Origin: Pedobacter sp014947265
Lineage (GTDB): Bacteria > Bacteroidota > Bacteroidia > Sphingobacteriales > Sphingobacteriaceae
DNA length: 64,000 bases
Reading direction: 5' to 3'
Assembly: GCF_014947265.1 (NCBI RefSeq)
Contig: NZ_JADCNK010000004.1
Location: 310,001-374,000, forward strand
Shown: piece after piece, positions 61,536 through 64,000 of the stretch
Position numbering within the stretch: the first letter of the stretch is position 1
How the letters are laid out: each line of letters opens with the position of its first letter
Notes under the pieces: model-generated
Seen by the model: the letters and a program-made list of their open reading frames with translations, nothing else
Database searches by the model: none
Told to the model about the DNA's origin: nothing
Translations under genes and position numbers: made by a program

Positions 61536-64000
61536 ATGCCGAAATCAATAAAATACTTATACTTATTGCCCACACTTTTTTTCTCTTGCGGCCTTTTTGC
61601 TCAGGTTAAAAAAGGGCAAATTTTACCTTATAAAAATCCAAAATTAGGTATCGATTTAAGGGTAAGAGACCTGATTTCGAGAATGACACCTGAAGAGAAA
61701 TTCTGGCAGTTGTTTATGATTCCTGGAGATGTAACCGAAAAGAATAAAGATCAGTTTAAGCAGGGTATTTTTGGTTTGCAGGTAAGTGCAGCTGCACAAG
61801 GAAGTGGTAATGCACAACAAATGTTAACTTACAATACCTCTGAAGACGGACTTTCTCTGGCTAAAAAGGTAAATAAGATTCAAAAATACTTCATTGAAGA
61901 AACCCGTTTGGGCATTCCAATCATTCCATTTGATGAGGCTTTACACGGTTTGGTTAGGCAAGGAGCTACGGCCTTCCCGCAATCAATTGGTTTGGCTGCA
62001 AGTTTCGATACTGCTTTAGTGGCCAAAATCGGTACCGCTATTGCAAATGAGGCAAAAGCACGTGGCTTGAGAGATCTTTTGGCACCTGTAATCAATATGG
62101 CAACAGATGTAAGGTGGGGCAGGGTAGAAGAAACTTATGGAGAAGATCCATATTTAACAACTGTGCTGGGACATGCTTTTATGAATGCTATAGAAAGGCA
62201 GAATATCATTGTTACACCAAAGCATCTTATTGCCAATGTAGGCGATGGTGGGCGCGATAGTTATCCTATTGAAATGGATAAACACTTTTTAGAAGAAATC
62301 CACTTTCCAGCATTTAAAGACGGAGTTAAAAATGTGGGCATCCGTTCATTAATGACTTCCTATAATAGTGTTTTTGGTACGCCTGCAACCTCTAATAAAT
62401 GGTTGCTTACCACTAAATTGAAAACGGAATGGGGCTTTAAGGGCTTCGTGATTTCTGATGCAGGTGCAGTCGGAGGTGCCAATGTTTTACATTTTACGGC
62501 CAAAGATTATAAAGATGCCACAGCACAGTCAATTAACGCAGGCCTTGATGTAATCTTCCAGGTAGATTATAACCATTATAAACTTTTTCTACCTGCATTT
62601 TTAGATGGTAGTATTCCAAAATCGAGAATAGATGATGCATTGTCAAGGGTTCTGAAAGCTAAATTCGAGCTGGGTCTGTTTGAGCATCCTTACGTGGATG
62701 AAAGTATTGCTGAAAAGATGTTAAGCGATCAAAGTAATCGCAATCTGGCCAAAGAAGCGGCTTTGAAATCTTTTGTATTGCTAAAAAATGATAACAATAC
62801 ACTTCCGTTAAAAAGTGTAAAACAGATTCTACTGGTAGGGGAAGATGCCATTGAAGCCAGATTAGGTGGCTATAGCGGCACTGGAAACAATAAGATAAAT
62901 ATATTGGACGGCTTAAAAAATGCAGTAGCCAATAACGTTAAGGTTAATTATGTAAAAGGCAGTAGCCGGGAATTGCAGTCTTATGTTCCTATAGACAGCC
63001 AGTTTCTTTCTGTTAATCAGAAAGCAGGATTAATGGGAAGCTATTATAAAGGGTTTCACTTCTCGGGGAAACCCGTTAAAGAAGTAAATGATAAGGCAAT
63101 TAATTTCAGCTGGACCTTATACCCACCAGATGACCAGCTTCAAGTGGATGATTATGCTGTGAGGTGGACTGGTAAAATTAAGGTGCCGCAGAATGCCGAT
63201 GTTAATATCGGATTAGAGGGAAACGATGGTTACCGATTATATTTGGATAACCAATTGATGATCGATAACTGGGATAAAAAGTCTTTCAGTACTAGGACAG
63301 TTCCGTTTCATTTCGAGAAAAATAAGGAGTATGCCATTAAGGTTGAATTTTTTGAATCTAAAGGCAACGGTAAAATCAAACTGATCTGGGATTATAATAT
63401 CAGGAAATCAAACGAAATAGCTGATGCAGTGGCTGCGGCAAAGAATAATGATGCCATTGTATTCGTTGCAGGTATAAAAGAAGGAGAATTTTTGGATCGG
63501 GCAATGTTAAATCTGCCCGGTAACCAGGAATTGTTGTTGGAAGAACTCGAAAAAACAGGAAAACCGATTATCGTGGTATTAACTGGTGGAAGCGCCATTA
63601 ATATGCAGCCCTGGTTAAATAAAGTAAGCGCGGTTTTAAACGTGTGGTACCCTGGCGAAGCAGGAGGCGCTGCTGTTGCCGATATCTTGCTCGGAAAAGT
63701 AAATCCATCAGGTAAACTTCCAATTACTTACCCGATTGACGAATCGCAGTTGCCTTTGGTTTACAACCACAAACCTACCGGAAGAGGCGATGATTATAAC
63801 AACTTAAGCGGCGAACCACTTTTTCCATTTGGATATGGATTAAGTTATACCAACTTTTCTTACAACAATTTGAAGTTTAACCGCAAAAGCATCGCTAAAA
63901 ATGAAACCGCTACTGTAAGCTTCGAACTTAAAAATACAGGCAATTACGATGGTGAAGAAGTGGTACAGCTGTACATGAGACCTTTGTTAAGCAAATTAGC
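61536..64000 (+). CDS. GH3 glycoside hydrolase with PA14 insert, 3' end cut by window
   Basis: About 821 codons are visible and the frame stays open to the right edge. A signal peptide (LYLLPTLFFSCGLFAQ) precedes the GH3 barrel (about 40-370): FDEALHGLVRQGATAFPQSI, ETYGEDPYL, TPKHLIANV and GFVISDAGAVGG with nucleophile Asp308. The second GH3 domain is split by a PA14 domain (about 495-625, GLMGSYYKGFHFSGKP, GLEGNDGYRLYLDNQLMIDN), then resumes with GIKEGEFLDRAMLNLPGNQE, where the acid Glu is expected. An FnIII-like end begins near 800. PA14-bearing GH3 enzymes are mostly beta-glucosidases or related. It follows the fucosidase by 2 bases. Confidence 0.93.
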   Translation, partial: MPKSIKYLYLLPTLFFSCGLFAQVKKGQILPYKNPKLGIDLRVRDLISRMTPEEKFWQLFMIPGDVTEKNKDQFKQGIFGLQVSAAAQGSGNAQQMLTYNTSEDGLSLAKKVNKIQKYFIEETRLGIPIIPFDEALHGLVRQGATAFPQSIGLAASFDTALVAKIGTAIANEAKARGLRDLLAPVINMATDVRWGRVEETYGEDPYLTTVLGHAFMNAIERQNIIVTPKHLIANVGDGGRDSYPIEMDKHFLEEIHFPAFKDGVKNVGIRSLMTSYNSVFGTPATSNKWLLTTKLKTEWGFKGFVISDAGAVGGANVLHFTAKDYKDATAQSINAGLDVIFQVDYNHYKLFLPAFLDGSIPKSRIDDALSRVLKAKFELGLFEHPYVDESIAEKMLSDQSNRNLAKEAALKSFVLLKNDNNTLPLKSVKQILLVGEDAIEARLGGYSGTGNNKINILDGLKNAVANNVKVNYVKGSSRELQSYVPIDSQFLSVNQKAGLMGSYYKGFHFSGKPVKEVNDKAINFSWTLYPPDDQLQVDDYAVRWTGKIKVPQNADVNIGLEGNDGYRLYLDNQLMIDNWDKKSFSTRTVPFHFEKNKEYAIKVEFFESKGNGKIKLIWDYNIRKSNEIADAVAAAKNNDAIVFVAGIKEGEFLDRAMLNLPGNQELLLEELEKTGKPIIVVLTGGSAINMQPWLNKVSAVLNVWYPGEAGGAAVADILLGKVNPSGKLPITYPIDESQLPLVYNHKPTGRGDDYNNLSGEPLFPFGYGLSYTNFSYNNLKFNRKSIAKNETATVSFELKNTGNYDGEEVVQLYMRPLLSKL

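Overview
The window looks like a chromosomal segment of a Sphingobacteriaceae-type Bacteroidota, most like Pedobacter. The support is three SusC/SusD-type loci, an ECF sigma/FecR pair feeding a SusC with an STN domain, the conserved parA-parB-DUF5683-dapB-lepB run, short-form adenylate kinase, a TAnnTTTG-type promoter, and dispersed REP-like repeats typical of the phylum. No tRNA, rRNA, CRISPR array or transposase gene was seen. Both edges cut genes: a SusD at the left and a GH3 glycosidase at the right.

Region 1 (1-5.2 kb) is the tail of a Sus-type locus that seems aimed at organic phosphate: SusD, a secreted PI-PLC-like phosphodiesterase, a Tat-type alkaline phosphatase and a secreted PHP-fold metallohydrolase. 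Region 2 (5.7-16.5 kb) is a polysaccharide utilisation locus with an ECF sigma factor, anti-sigma factor, SusC, SusD, an IPT/TIG surface glycan-binding protein, a small CBM-like protein and one GH9 endoglucanase; a beta-1,4-glucan is the likely substrate. Two tandem PqiA-like membrane proteins follow on the minus strand (17.2-19.9 kb).

Region 3 (20.5-35.8 kb) reads as a stress island: a LOV-domain histidine kinase with an intact photoactive cysteine motif, an overlapping single-domain response regulator, an unknown 202-aa protein, an ankyrin protein, two divergent DUF892 ferritin-like proteins, a large-subunit catalase, a small acidic protein, the trehalose pathway (TreZ and a TreY-MalQ fusion) and a zinc alcohol dehydrogenase. 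The idea that light controls the island is inference.

Region 4 (36.7-50.8 kb) is mostly housekeeping: adk, obgE, a YdcF-type protein, YtxH, OsmC, DUF2130, a thioesterase, a sensor kinase, an FMN reductase, then parA, parB, DUF5683, dapB and lepB. Region 5 (51-64 kb) is another Sus locus: a ROK regulator, SusC, SusD, a redoxin-like protein, a cytochrome c/type II copper monooxygenase-like fusion, a decayed FG-GAP gene in three frames, a GH29 alpha-L-fucosidase and a GH3 enzyme with a PA14 insert.

Intergenic DNA is rich in structure. Three MITE-like elements share 14-16 bp terminal inverted repeats (GAGGCTGTATCATAAA type) but carry different cores. There are also several inverted pairs of REP-like sequence, an 18-bp palindrome present twice, and a tandem duplication with a period near 302 bp at 44.9-45.5 kb.
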